From assembly GCA_963776845.1 (NCBI GenBank), contig CAVZOJ010000019.1:1-64000 (forward strand): DNA of 64,000 bases, written 5' to 3'. This document shows positions 17,680 to 26,344 of the stretch, in pieces. The stretch is from Roseitranquillus sp963776845. GTDB taxonomy: Bacteria > Pseudomonadota > Alphaproteobacteria > Rhodobacterales > Rhodobacteraceae. Made by a program: the position numbers and the translations under genes. Numbering within the stretch: the stretch's first letter is position 1; each line of letters opens with the position of its first letter. The notes below the pieces were generated by a model. It was not told the origin of the DNA. It made no database searches and was given only the letters and a program-made list of their open reading frames with translations.

Positions 17680-19108
17680 TCAGGCGCGGCGGCGGCCGGC
17701 GCCGGCCGCGAGGAAGATGCCGGCGAGTGCCGGCAGCAGCCAGATCGCCCGGCTCTGGTAGCGATCGACCGGAGCCGAGAGGCCGCCGAAGACACCCGCG
17801 TTGATCAAGAGCCCCAGCACCACCACCGCCGCGGTCTCGAGTTCGGGTCGCGTCAGCCGCCCGCGCAGCGCCAGCCACAGCAGGAGCGCCGCACCGGTCC
17901 AGACCCCGATCGGCACGACCCGGTCGAAGATGCGGACCACGGCGCGGGCGTGGTCGGTGACCTCGCCGTCGGCGTTCTCCACCCGGATGCCGCCGAGGCC
18001 CACTTCGACCACCTGCCGCGCGGCGTTGCCGAAGAGCGAGGCGGTCTGCTCGACCGGATAGGCGCGGAAGGCGCGCGCGAGCACCAGGAATTCCTCGTCG
18101 CGGATCCGTTCCAGAAGCTCGGGCGTCAGCGAATCGATGCCATCCTTGTCCCACAGGAACTGCGGGATGTTGCGTGGCACCCAGTCGCCGAACGCCTCGC
18201 AGAACGCCAGGGGCGCCTCGGGGCATGCCTCCTCGAGATACCACCGCGCCGGGCCGTCGCCGATCGAGCGGGCCAGCAGGACCGGCAGGCGCAAGGGCGC
18301 GGCCGAGGGTTTGTCGAGCGCGACCGAGCTCGCCCCGAGGTTGGCGAGCGGCGCGAAGAATATCGGGAACATCGCCGCCGCCACCACGGCGAGCGTCAGC
18401 CGCCGGCGCACCAGCCGCCACAACAGCACCAGCGCGTAGAGCGCCGCGGCGACCGGTCCGTGGCCGTAGTGGGCGGCGACCGCGAACGCCGCGATCAGCG
18501 TCAGCGCCACCCGCTGCCAGGGCCCGAGGTCGTCGAACCGCCAAGCCAGGATCGCGCCCCAGAGGATCACCGCGGCGGCCATCAGGTCGGGCATCTGGTA
18601 GGAGGCGAACCACGGCAGCGTGGTGACGGCGGCAAGGTAGAGCCAGGTCGCGGCGAGGATCCCCGGCCGCGCCAGCGCCGCGCGTCCGATCAGCGCAAAC
18701 AGCATCCAGAGCGTCATCGCCGTCTGCAGGAGCGCAAATCCCGGCCGCCAGAATCTGCGCGCCCGCGAGATAGGTGTAGAACGAGTAGATGAACGAGCGC
18801 ACGACGATCGGCTCGCCGCGCTTGTTGACCAGCAGGTCCACGCCACCCCCGCCGCCGCCCGCTCCGCCGCCGCCGGTGTTCGACAGTCCCATGAGGTCGA
18901 GCAGCATGCGCCAGACGATGCGGCCGCCGCGGACGTAGCTCTCGGTGTCGGAAAAGACGAGTTCGCCCCCGGCCACGACCATCGGCCACCCGAGCGCGAC
19001 GCTGAGGAGCAGGGCGAGCACGATGCCCACGGGCCCGACCAGCGGCGCCTCTCCCGTTCCGATCCAGTGCCGCGCCGATTGGCGGGTTCGTATCTCGCTC
19101 GCCGTCAT
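17680..19108 (-). pseudogene. Polytopic membrane protein (GT-C or polymerase candidate), one frameshift
   Basis: Starts at 19108 (MTASEIRTRQ), with a first transmembrane segment GPVGIVLALLLSVALGWPMV. A GELVFSDTESYVRGG loop follows, whose acidic-plus-Tyr pattern is common in the first periplasmic loop of GT-C enzymes. A Gly-rich linker (SNTGGGGAGGGGGG) comes next. Near 18739 an extra base shifts the frame; the rest continues FALLQTAMTLWMLFALIGR through about nine further helices with a large hydrophilic loop (ARWYLEEACPEAPLAFCEAF to QTASLFGNA). Restored length is about 475. A glycosyltransferase or repeat-unit polymerase role is inference from topology and context; no family was recognised. 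Confidence 0.6.
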
Positions 19109-19367
19109 GGCCTTGCCTCGTTACCGGGAACACGAGGACCCGCCTATGCCAGAACGGTGCCTCGGCCAAGCCGGGCGAGGGCTGTCCGGGCGGCGGGACC
19201 TCGCCTGCTGCCCGGAGTTTCGGCGTCCGAGCCCGGTAGAGAGGCGCCGGTTCCCGCGAGACGGTTGTGACGGCACGTCGCCCGGGCCCCGGGCAAGGTG
19301 CGAGAGGCTTCGGCCCGCGACCGAGACCAGACGCGGGAGATAGTGGCGACTCACGCAGGTCGCGGCT

Positions 19368-21278
19368 TCAGCCCTCGCCGACGCCGGCCTCGCCCATGCG
19401 GCGTGCGTGGCGCGGGGCATCGATGTCGCGCAGGCGCGCGCGCAACCGGTAGGGCATCACCATGTAGGGCAGCCAGGCGTGGTGCGGCCGGTGCAGCGGC
19501 CGCTCGGCCAGCGCGGCCAGCACCAGCGCGCGGCCCTTCGCGACGTCACCCGCGGGCTCGCGCAGCTCGCGGCGGGCGCTCTCGATCAGGTAGAGATGCG
19601 CCAGCCCCGCCCGGCGCAGCGCATGGGCGTTCCGACGCCAGAGCATGGCGCGGGCCTCCATGTTGGCGCGAAAGTCCTTCGACCGCCGCCCCTCGCCCTC
19701 GTCGCGGTAGACGACGAGCGGCTCCGGCACCGCGGCGACGTCGTAGAGCCGGGCGATCCGCTGCAGCCAGTCCCAGTCCTCGATCGCGGGAAGATCGGGG
19801 TCGAAGCCGCCGACCGCCTCGACCACCTTTCGCCGGACCAGCCCCGACGATGTCGGCGCCCGCACCGGGTTGTCGAGCAGGCTCGCCTCGAAGATCCGCC
19901 CCTCGGCCGTGGCCGGCGCCGGGGCGGTGCCCTCGGGGGTCACGATCTCCAGGCCGGTATGGCAAAATCCCGTCAGTGCCGGTGCCGCCAGCATCACCGC
20001 CATCTGCCGGGCGAGCTTCTCCGGCAGCCACAGGTCGTCGGAATCGAGGAAGGCGATCCAGTCGCCACGGACCTCGGCGAGGCCGCGGTTGCGCGCCCGG
20101 GCGACGCCGCCGTTCTTTTGCCGCACGACGCGGAGGCGCGGGTCGGCGATGGCCGCGAGCCGCTCCGCCGTGCCGTCGGTCGAGCCGTCGTCGACGATGA
20201 CGAGCTCGAGGTCGCGCCAGCTCTGCGCGAGGACGCTGCGCGCCGCCCGCTCCGCCAGCGCGGCGCGGTTCCAGGTCGGGATCACCACGCTGACGAGCGG
20301 CCCGCCGGTCGGCAGCGGACCGCCGGGACCGGGTCGCGGTGCCGCCACCGCGGCCTGTGGGGCCATGGTCCTCCACTCCGCGCGCCGCGCCGCGACCCGT
20401 GCTCGCGTGGCGCCGATCCGGGCGCGCAAGCCGAGCGCGGCCGGTGCCCCGCCGACGCGTCGTTCGAGCGCCGCGATCTCGGGGGCGACGGCATGGCCGC
20501 TTGCGTCGCGGGCGAGCTCGCCGATCGCCTCGGCGAGAGGGCCGCGGTAGCGCGCGAGCCGACCGGCCCGCTCGAGCTCGTCGACGGTGTCGGTGAGCGA
20601 GGCCAGCCGCGAGGTCAGCCCGAAGGTCTCGCGGAGCTTGCCCGAGTAGGACTGCATCTCGCCCGGAAGCCGCCGGTAGAGGGCGAGGCCGCTCGGCGCC
20701 CACACGTCCTCGATGCCGCGCGCCAGTGCCCGGCGCATCAGGTTGCCGTCGTCGTCGAGCCCCGCCGCCTGCAGCCAGCCGCCCGACGCCGCGAACGCCG
20801 CGCGCGTCCAGAGCACGGCGCACGGCGGCGAGAACGATCCGGTCAGCCATGCCGCGAGTCGGTCCTGCCCCGGGCGCGGCAGCGGCGCGGACGGGGGCCT
20901 GGCGATCCAGGCCTCGCCGGCGAGCTCGTAGCGGTCCCAGGGGCAGAGTGCGACGGCACAGGCCTGCCCCGCGAGCGCGGCGGCGAGAGCAGCGAGCGTC
21001 GGCGGGGTCAGCAGGTCGTCGGCGTCGAGGAACATCAGGCGCTCGCCCGAGGTCGCGGCCGCCCCGGTGTTGCGGGCGGCCGCGGCGCCTTGGGCTGGAC
21101 CGGAGAGCACCCGGACGGGCGGCCCGAACGCCTCGGCGATGGCGCGGCTGTCGTCGGTCGAACCGTCGTCGACGACGATGATCTCGTCCGGCGGACGGGT
21201 CTGGTTCAGCGCCGCGCGCAGCGTCTGCCCGAGGAACCGCGCCCCGTTGCGGCAGGGAACGACGATCGACAGGCTCAT
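19368..21278 (-). CDS. Tandem (double) family 2 glycosyltransferase
   Basis: A 636-residue fusion of two GT-A domains. Domain 1 (residues about 3-230) has LSIVVPCRNGARFLGQTLRA, VVDDGSTDDS and the DxD-type FLDADDLL near residue 85. Domain 2, from about residue 328, repeats the pattern: VSVVIPTWNRAALAERAARS, IVDDGSTDGTAERL and FLDSDDLWLPEKL near 408, then GGFDPDLPAIEDWDWLQRIA as the ED motif of the acceptor region. Both copies look catalytically complete, so the enzyme may add two residues in succession. No transmembrane segments are seen, so it is probably cytosolic or peripheral. Confidence 0.9.
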   Translation of the reverse strand: MSLSIVVPCRNGARFLGQTLRAALNQTRPPDEIIVVDDGSTDDSRAIAEAFGPPVRVLSGPAQGAAAARNTGAAATSGERLMFLDADDLLTPPTLAALAAALAGQACAVALCPWDRYELAGEAWIARPPSAPLPRPGQDRLAAWLTGSFSPPCAVLWTRAAFAASGGWLQAAGLDDDGNLMRRALARGIEDVWAPSGLALYRRLPGEMQSYSGKLRETFGLTSRLASLTDTVDELERAGRLARYRGPLAEAIGELARDASGHAVAPEIAALERRVGGAPAALGLRARIGATRARVAARRAEWRTMAPQAAVAAPRPGPGGPLPTGGPLVSVVIPTWNRAALAERAARSVLAQSWRDLELVIVDDGSTDGTAERLAAIADPRLRVVRQKNGGVARARNRGLAEVRGDWIAFLDSDDLWLPEKLARQMAVMLAAPALTGFCHTGLEIVTPEGTAPAPATAEGRIFEASLLDNPVRAPTSSGLVRRKVVEAVGGFDPDLPAIEDWDWLQRIARLYDVAAVPEPLVVYRDEGEGRRSKDFRANMEARAMLWRRNAHALRRAGLAHLYLIESARRELREPAGDVAKGRALVLAALAERPLHRPHHAWLPYMVMPYRLRARLRDIDAPRHARRMGEAGVGEG

Positions 21279-21363
21279 GCCGGGATTTTCCGGGCGCGGG
21301 GGCCGGATTCCCGTTTCGGGTCAGGGCGCTGGGGGCCCCGTGTTTCGCATGCGAAACACGCCT

Positions 21364-22548
21364 TCATGCCAGGTCGAGCGCGGCTTCGAGCACGCCCGTC
21401 TCGACCGCGAGGTCCTGCCGCAGGGGATGCCCCGACCCTACGCCGCGCCCCGGGACGAGGCCGTAGCGGTGTCCGAGCGCCGCCGCCATCGCGTAGAAGT
21501 TCGGGTTTGGATAGGCCGGGTCGGCGATCTCGATCACCGTCGTGCCGGGGGCGCAGAAGAGCATGTTGGTCAGTCCCGCCCCGTGCGGCGCCAGCAGCAC
21601 GCGGGTCCGTGCCATCAACGCCACCTGCTCGCTCCACGTGAGCCGCTCCATCTCGACCGCCTCGAAGCCGCGGCGTGTCAGCAGCGGGCTCAGCCCCTCC
21701 TCGTTCACGAGGCGCCGGCCGCGGGCGGAGCGGCGGCTGACGAAGACCCGCGCGTCGGGGCCGCCGGGGGGATCCGCGGCGGCGTCGCGGGCGGGGCCGA
21801 GAAGCTCGGGCCGGAACCGGTCGCACGAGACGACGACGAGCTCGTCCGCGGCGAGGACGTGCCCGCGGGGCAGTTCGGCCGCCGGCGCCGCGCCGATCCG
21901 CGCGAGGCTGGCGTCGAGCCAGGCGGGGCGGTCCGCGGGCAGCACGAGGTCGCCCAGCAGGCCGCGCTCGCGCAGCAGCACGAGCTTGCCCAGATGCGCA
22001 GTGAACCAGTGCGCGTAGTTGTCGAACACCCGCTCGGCGATCCAGACCGCGCGGGGACGGCGCAGGTCGGGGGCGCGGGCGGCGAGCGGCGCATGGACCG
22101 GGCGGAAGCGGATCTCGCGCAGGTCGAGACTTCGCCCCGCCGCATCGAGGATGGCCGGCGCGAAGTCGCCCGTGGCCGTCTGCCCGGCGAGGAGACGGGC
22201 GTCGTGCAGCGTCAGCACCTGCGTCGGTCCTGCCGTCCGCACCGGCACGTCGCGAAACGCGAAGCCGAACCAGCCCGGATCGGCGCAGAGCCCGGCGCGC
22301 TCGGCAATCGTGAAGGGCAGGGCCGCCTCGACGGTACGGGCGGGGTGGATCTCCTCCACCTCTCCCGCCGCCCCGGCCGGAACGTGGCGACGATAGCGAT
22401 GGGCCAGCAGCGCGGGCGAAACCCCCGCCGCGGCGAGCCGGCCGGCCCAGCGGTCGCGCATCCAGCCGAGCCGTCGCCGGCCACGGGCGAGAAACCCGTG
22501 CGCCTCCGCCTCGTCCGGCGACACGTAGAGAGGGACGCTCGTGCTCAT
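21364..22548 (-). CDS. Family 61 (DUF563) glycosyltransferase
   Basis: A 394-residue protein with the GT61 signatures: WIAERVFDNYAHWFTAHLGK, RVFVSRRSARGRRLVNEEGL and MARTRVLLAPHGAGLTNMLF followed by CAPGTTVIEIADP. GT61 includes plant xylosyl- and arabinosyltransferases and bacterial EPS or LPS enzymes. A UDP-xylose-synthase-type gene elsewhere in the window makes a pentose donor conceivable, though that is inference. It is on the same strand and 85 bp downstream of nothing coding; the preceding phasin gene is divergent. Confidence 0.85.
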   Translation of the reverse strand: MSTSVPLYVSPDEAEAHGFLARGRRRLGWMRDRWAGRLAAAGVSPALLAHRYRRHVPAGAAGEVEEIHPARTVEAALPFTIAERAGLCADPGWFGFAFRDVPVRTAGPTQVLTLHDARLLAGQTATGDFAPAILDAAGRSLDLREIRFRPVHAPLAARAPDLRRPRAVWIAERVFDNYAHWFTAHLGKLVLLRERGLLGDLVLPADRPAWLDASLARIGAAPAAELPRGHVLAADELVVVSCDRFRPELLGPARDAAADPPGGPDARVFVSRRSARGRRLVNEEGLSPLLTRRGFEAVEMERLTWSEQVALMARTRVLLAPHGAGLTNMLFCAPGTTVIEIADPAYPNPNFYAMAAALGHRYGLVPGRGVGSGHPLRQDLAVETGVLEAALDLA

Positions 22549-22909
22549 GCCTGCCTTATCCGCCGCTCCGCCGGCCGGGACCAGCCCCCGGGTGGCCGCT
22601 CCGCCGGGCCCGAGGCGGGGCGATGGATGCCGGTCCGCCTAGGTTACCAACGGTATTCTTCTCAGGGAGAATTTGGGATGTCGCAAACCGTGTTGGTGGG
22701 TTTCGCGGTTTGGTCGACGGGATGTAGCACGCCTGTCGGCCTTCAGGCGCGCCGTCCTTGCGCAGAATCAACATGATCTGCCGACATATTCAAAGGAACA
22801 CGGGCCTGCGGCCGAAATATGCTGCAGTGCGGCATAAATCCCTTGAAATGCTGCAGTGCGGCATTACGTCTGGTCCAGATCAAGCAGACACCGCCCGAGG
22901 AGCCCGAGA
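22549..22909. other. Divergent intergenic region between GT61 and phasin genes
   Basis: About 360 bp with no credible gene. Its right part carries two identical 17-bp boxes next to the phasin start. The left part includes a short AT-rich stretch around 22640-22680 that could hold the divergent promoters, but I could not assign -35/-10 elements with confidence. Confidence 0.5.
22819..22866. promoter_or_regulatory. Paired PhaR-like boxes upstream of the phasin gene
   Basis: The 17-mer ATGCTGCAGTGCGGCAT occurs exactly twice, at 22819-22835 and 22848-22864, 29 bp apart (about three helical turns). PhaR regulators of PHA metabolism are known to bind TGC-rich CTGC...GCAG-like sites in phasin promoters and to be released by PHA granules. 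The match in sequence type and position, ending 44 bp before the ATG, supports a PhaR operator. Confidence 0.6.
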
Positions 22910-23326
22910 ATGACCAACCTGAATGACTTCACCAAGACCTTCGCCATCGACCCGAAGACCATCCAGAACGGCTTCAAGACCTGGGCCGGCTTTGGCGAGC
23001 AGATGTCGAGCATCACGCTCAATGCCGCCGCGAAATCGAACGAGATCGCCGCGAAGGGCGCCCAGGAGGCATTTGCAAACCTGCGCGACGTCGCCGTCGT
23101 TCGCGACGAGCCGGCCGCCTACGGCCAGGCCTTCGCCGAGTTCGCGCAGAAGCAGATGCAGCTTGCGCTGCGCACCGCGGAGGCCTTCGGCGGCGTGGCC
23201 AAGGCCGCCCAGACCGACACCGGCGAGCTGGTCTCAAAGGCCGGCGAGCAGGCGGCGGGATCGATTGCGGCCAACACCAACGCCACGGCCCGCAAGACCC
23301 GCGCCGCCGCGAAGAAGGCCGCCTGA
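22910..23326 (+). CDS. Phasin family protein
   Basis: A 138-residue mostly helical amphipathic protein, MTNLNDFTKTFAIDPKTIQN through NGFKTWAGFGEQMSSITLNA, with KSNEIAAKGAQEAFANLRDV and a Lys/Ala-rich tail (ARKTRAAAKKAA). Phasins coat polyhydroxyalkanoate granules and set their size. The ATG at 22910 is preceded by GGAG; an upstream in-frame ATG at 22856 would run through one of the operator boxes and is unlikely. Its own operator and terminator mark it as an independent transcription unit inside the EPS locus. Confidence 0.85.
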   Translation: MTNLNDFTKTFAIDPKTIQNGFKTWAGFGEQMSSITLNAAAKSNEIAAKGAQEAFANLRDVAVVRDEPAAYGQAFAEFAQKQMQLALRTAEAFGGVAKAAQTDTGELVSKAGEQAAGSIAANTNATARKTRAAAKKAA

Positions 23327-23366
23327 GCCAAAGACGCGCAGAACGAGTTCTCGAGTAGCGAGGATG

Positions 23367-23398
23367 GGGCGGCGGGCCATGGGTCCGCCGCCCTTTTT
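23367..23398 (+). terminator. Rho-independent terminator of the phasin gene
   Basis: GGGCGGCGG (23367-23375) pairs with CCGCCGCCC (23385-23393) and is followed by TTTTT, 41 bp after the phasin stop. Confidence 0.85.
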
Positions 23399-23410
23399 CG
23401 TGGTCTGGTC

Positions 23411-24502
23411 TCAGCGGTCGGCGAGATCCCTCAGAAGCGCGGCATAGCGGCCGTAGCAGGCCTCGTCGGAAAAGTGCTCGGCCCGCGTCCGCGCCGCGCT
23501 GCGGTCGAGTCCCGCCTCGCCCGAGAGCCCGCGGGCAAGGGCCGCGCGGAAGGCATCCGCATCGTCGGGGGGCACCACGATGCCGGTCGTCTCGGTCAGC
23601 ACCTCGGGGATGCCGCCGATCCGGGTCGCGACCGCGGGCGTGCCGCAGGCCAGCGCCTCGATCAGCGCGAGCGGCATGCCCTCGCGCCGCGACGGCATCG
23701 CGAAGACCGCCGCACGGCGCAGCTCGGCCCGCAGCGCCTCCGGGGCGAGATGACCGGCGAGGCGCACCCGGTCGCCCACGCCCGCTGCGGCGATCCGGGC
23801 GGCGAGGTCGTCGCGCCCCTCTCCCTCGCCCGCGATCACCGCCTGCGCGTCGGGCAGGCCCGCCATCGCCCGGATCAGCAGGTCGAACCCCTTGACCGGA
23901 AGGAGCCGGCCCGCGGCGACGATCCGCCCCGGCTCGGGCGCCGGCGGCCCGGGGCACCAGAAGGCGGTGTCGGCGCCGTTCGGGATCAGGTGCAGCCGGT
24001 CCTCGGGGGCGCCGAAGGCCAGCGCCGCAGCCGCAAGCTCGCCCGAGACCACGGTGACGGCGTCGGCGCGGGCAAGAAACCCCGGCAGCCGGACGCGCAT
24101 CGCCGGCGTCGGCTCGAGGAGGTCGCCGCCATGGCCCGAGAGCACCAGCCGGTAGCGGAACACCGGCCGCAACGCGAGGAGGTAGAGCGCGGCGCCGGTC
24201 AGGAAGTGCAGGTTGACGACCGCCGGCCTGACCCGCGCGAGGAGGGTGGCTAGTCGCAGCACCGACGCCCCCGCGGCGGGCAGCGCGGCAGTCGACGGTC
24301 GCCCGCCCGCACGAGCCCCGGCCTCGAGGACCAGGCGGTGGCCCCCCGTCTGTGCCGACTCGTCGGGGCCTGCGCGGACCGGGTCGAGCCCGCGCTCGGG
24401 CAGCTCTTCCATTAGCCGGTCCATCATCCACTGCACGCCGCCGCGGTCCGCTCGCGGCGTCGCCGAGAGCAGCAGCACGCGGGGCAGGGGGGGCTGGGTC
24501 AT
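23411..24502 (-). CDS. Family 4 glycosyltransferase
   Basis: A 363-residue GT-B enzyme. The N-terminus VLLLSATPRADRGGVQWMMD is the acceptor domain with the usual Gly-rich loop; VLSGHGGDLLEPTPAMR and HLIPNGADTAFWCP are typical mid-region motifs. GRIVAAGRLLPVKGFDLLIR and PSRREGMPLALIEALACGTP form the nucleotide-sugar site, with the conserved E-x7-E pair. The start at 24502 was chosen because the preceding frame lacks GT4 features. It uses an NDP-sugar donor and retains anomeric configuration, as known for the family; the linkage is unknown. Confidence 0.9.
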   Translation of the reverse strand: MTQPPLPRVLLLSATPRADRGGVQWMMDRLMEELPERGLDPVRAGPDESAQTGGHRLVLEAGARAGGRPSTAALPAAGASVLRLATLLARVRPAVVNLHFLTGAALYLLALRPVFRYRLVLSGHGGDLLEPTPAMRVRLPGFLARADAVTVVSGELAAAALAFGAPEDRLHLIPNGADTAFWCPGPPAPEPGRIVAAGRLLPVKGFDLLIRAMAGLPDAQAVIAGEGEGRDDLAARIAAAGVGDRVRLAGHLAPEALRAELRRAAVFAMPSRREGMPLALIEALACGTPAVATRIGGIPEVLTETTGIVVPPDDADAFRAALARGLSGEAGLDRSAARTRAEHFSDEACYGRYAALLRDLADR

Positions 24503-24707
24503 CGCGAGTCCTTCGACCGTCCGGTTCTCTCGCCGCGCCGGGGGACGAGCACACCATGTCCAGGCCGCGCGCGGCGATCCCGCGGTGCTGCAGGAAATCG
24601 GCGGGGATGTCGACTGGCTGGGCGTAGGAGGGGCTGAAGACAGGCGCGCAGGCACGGCCCCTTGTGCCCGACAGGACGGCGGAGGGCCGAGATGGGCCTG
24701 GGGCGGC

Positions 24708-25646
24708 TCAGCCGCCGCTCAGGCGGGCCAGGCGGGCCTTGAGACCGCGAGGCAGGGCGAAGTTGCCGGCATGGAAGGCGATCTCGGCCCAGCCGGGCCG
24801 CCCGGCGCCGAGCGCGGCGCGCAGGAGCGCGGGGAACGCGCCGAGGTCGCCCTGCCGCGCCGCGCGGATGGAGGGCAGCGTGAGCAGGAACGCCGCCGCC
24901 GCCCGGTTGGAGACGAGGTGCCGGCGGGCGTCGATCCAGGCCACATCTTCGCGCCAGTCGCCGCTCGTGGAGATCCGCGCGTGCCCCTGCATCCGCCAGA
25001 CCGAGAGCGGGCGGCCGGGGTCGGCGAAGACGAGACCGGTGCCCGGATGGCGGGCGGCGCGCAGCAGCCAGTCCACGTCGACGAAGCGCCGGCATTCGGG
25101 GTCGAACGGCACCGCCCGGAACAGCGCCTTCGGGGCGAGGATGGTCGAGGTCTGCACCACGCCGTCGCCGGTCGGCGGTCGCCGCCTGCGGAACAGGTAG
25201 TCGCCCACCGGCTCGCCTGCGGCCGGCAGGCGGCGCGGCCAGAGGAACTCGTGCGCCTCGTCGCGGGCGAGGAAGCGGCAGGTGACGATGGGGCAGGGCA
25301 GGGCGCTGTCCTGCGCCGCCGCGTGCTGGGCCGCGAGCTTGCCCGGCAGCCACAGGTCGTCGTCGTCGAGCAGCGCGATCCAGTTCCCGCGGGCGGCCCG
25401 GATGCCGTGGTTTCGCGCCTCGGCGTTGCCCAGACGTCGCCCCGGCAGCGCCAGCCTCAGCCGTGGGTCGTCCACCGTGCCGAGCGCCGCGACCGCGTCC
25501 GGGTCGTCGCCGTCGGGCACGACGACCACCTCGAGCGCCGGCCCCTCCTGCGCCAGAGCCGAGCGCACCGCCTCGCACACCATCTCCGGCCGCCCGAAGG
25601 TCGGGATCACCACCGAGATCGCGGGTGCAGCCGGGTCTTCGGTCAC
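24708..25646 (-). CDS. Family 2 glycosyltransferase
   Basis: A 312-residue GT-A protein with ISVVIPTFGRPEMVCEAVRS, the diagnostic VVVPDGDDPD, ARNHGIRAARGNWIALLDDD and DLWLPGKLAAQ, where DDDD is the metal-binding site, and later PECRRFVDVDWLLRAARHPG. The GTG at 25646 overlaps the stop of the PIN toxin gene as GTGA, so translation appears coupled to a toxin rather than to a biosynthetic gene. A second GTG three bases upstream is possible. Cytosolic EPS glycosyltransferase; donor unknown. Confidence 0.85.
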   Translation of the reverse strand: MTEDPAAPAISVVIPTFGRPEMVCEAVRSALAQEGPALEVVVVPDGDDPDAVAALGTVDDPRLRLALPGRRLGNAEARNHGIRAARGNWIALLDDDDLWLPGKLAAQHAAAQDSALPCPIVTCRFLARDEAHEFLWPRRLPAAGEPVGDYLFRRRRPPTGDGVVQTSTILAPKALFRAVPFDPECRRFVDVDWLLRAARHPGTGLVFADPGRPLSVWRMQGHARISTSGDWREDVAWIDARRHLVSNRAAAAFLLTLPSIRAARQGDLGAFPALLRAALGAGRPGWAEIAFHAGNFALPRGLKARLARLSGG

Positions 25647-26032
25647 CACAGCCGCCTCACGCCGTAGGCGTCGAACTGCGCCTCGATCGAGACGAGGGCG
25701 AGACCGCGAACCATGGCCTGCGCGATCAGCATCCGGTCGAACGGGTCGCCGTGGGGTCCGGGCAGGAGCCCCGCCCGGCGGCCGTCCTCGACCGTGACGG
25801 GCAGCTCCGAAAAGCCCTGTTCGTCCAGCTCGCGGGCCATCGCGTCGCAGAACTCGGTCATCGCCGGCAGACGGCCGAGGCGAACCTTGGTCGCGATTTC
25901 CCACGCCGTCGCGGCGCTGACATGCACGGGGGTCGCCTCATCCGCGATCGCGGATCGGGCGGTCTCCGACAGGCGCGGGCTGTTTGCGACCCACCAGATC
26001 AGGGCATGGGTGTCGAGGAGGAGGCCGCTAAT
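25643..26032 (-). CDS. PIN-domain toxin (VapC-like)
   Basis: Reading from 26032 gives SGLLLDTHALIWWVANSPRL after the first codon, the PIN opening. HVSAATAWEIATKVRLGRLP with the second acidic residue and PHGDPFDRMLIAQAMVRGLA with the third cluster follow, then a DAYGVRRLW end usual for this subgroup. The full-length protein has 129 residues. The only start in frame before the first catalytic Asp is ATT, unusual and perhaps a sequence error for ATG; a shorter GTG start at 25927 would delete the active-site Asp. It is coupled to the following glycosyltransferase gene by a GTGA overlap. Confidence 0.75.
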   Translation of the reverse strand: MSGLLLDTHALIWWVANSPRLSETARSAIADEATPVHVSAATAWEIATKVRLGRLPAMTEFCDAMARELDEQGFSELPVTVEDGRRAGLLPGPHGDPFDRMLIAQAMVRGLALVSIEAQFDAYGVRRLW

Positions 26033-26271
26033 CGTCCGCTCCCCCCTCCCAGAGGCGGATTCTCCTCTTCGGGGAGGGGCGCGAGGAGTTCGTCGTCGTC
26101 GATCTCGAACCGGCCGGCCCAGGTGCCGAAGCGCCGCTTCGGCGCGGGCGCTACCGCGACGAGGCGGGCGACTGGGGTGCCGGCGCGCGCGATGATGATC
26201 TCCTCGCCGGCCTCGGCCCGGGCGAGCAGCTTCGACAGGCCGGTCTTGGCCTCGTGGACGTTGACGATCAT
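25999..26271 (-). CDS. Phd/YefM-type antitoxin
   Basis: MIVNVHEAKTGLSKLLARAE with AGEEIIIARAGTPVARLVAV and a DDDELLAPLPEEE tail matches the Phd/YefM antitoxins that pair with PIN toxins. As written the last residues (NPPLGGGSGRLAA...) differ from the family; a one-base slip near 26065 would instead give LWEGGADD and a stop at 26028, overlapping the toxin start. I therefore suspect a 3' frameshift, though the antitoxin core is intact. The module sits inside a run of EPS genes on the same strand. Confidence 0.75.
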   Translation of the reverse strand: MIVNVHEAKTGLSKLLARAEAGEEIIIARAGTPVARLVAVAPAPKRRFGTWAGRFEIDDDELLAPLPEEENPPLGGGSGRLAASSSTPMP

Positions 26272-26344
26272 CGGCGCTTTCCCTGCCAGTTAGCCAAGCA
26301 TATGGCTAAGGCAGCCTCTCCCGTCAACCGCTACCGCCCCGGGC

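Noticed and set aside
19109..19367. Possible small gene between the membrane protein and the double glycosyltransferase
   Set aside because: Open frames exist but have no start with a ribosome-binding site and Arg-rich shadow composition.
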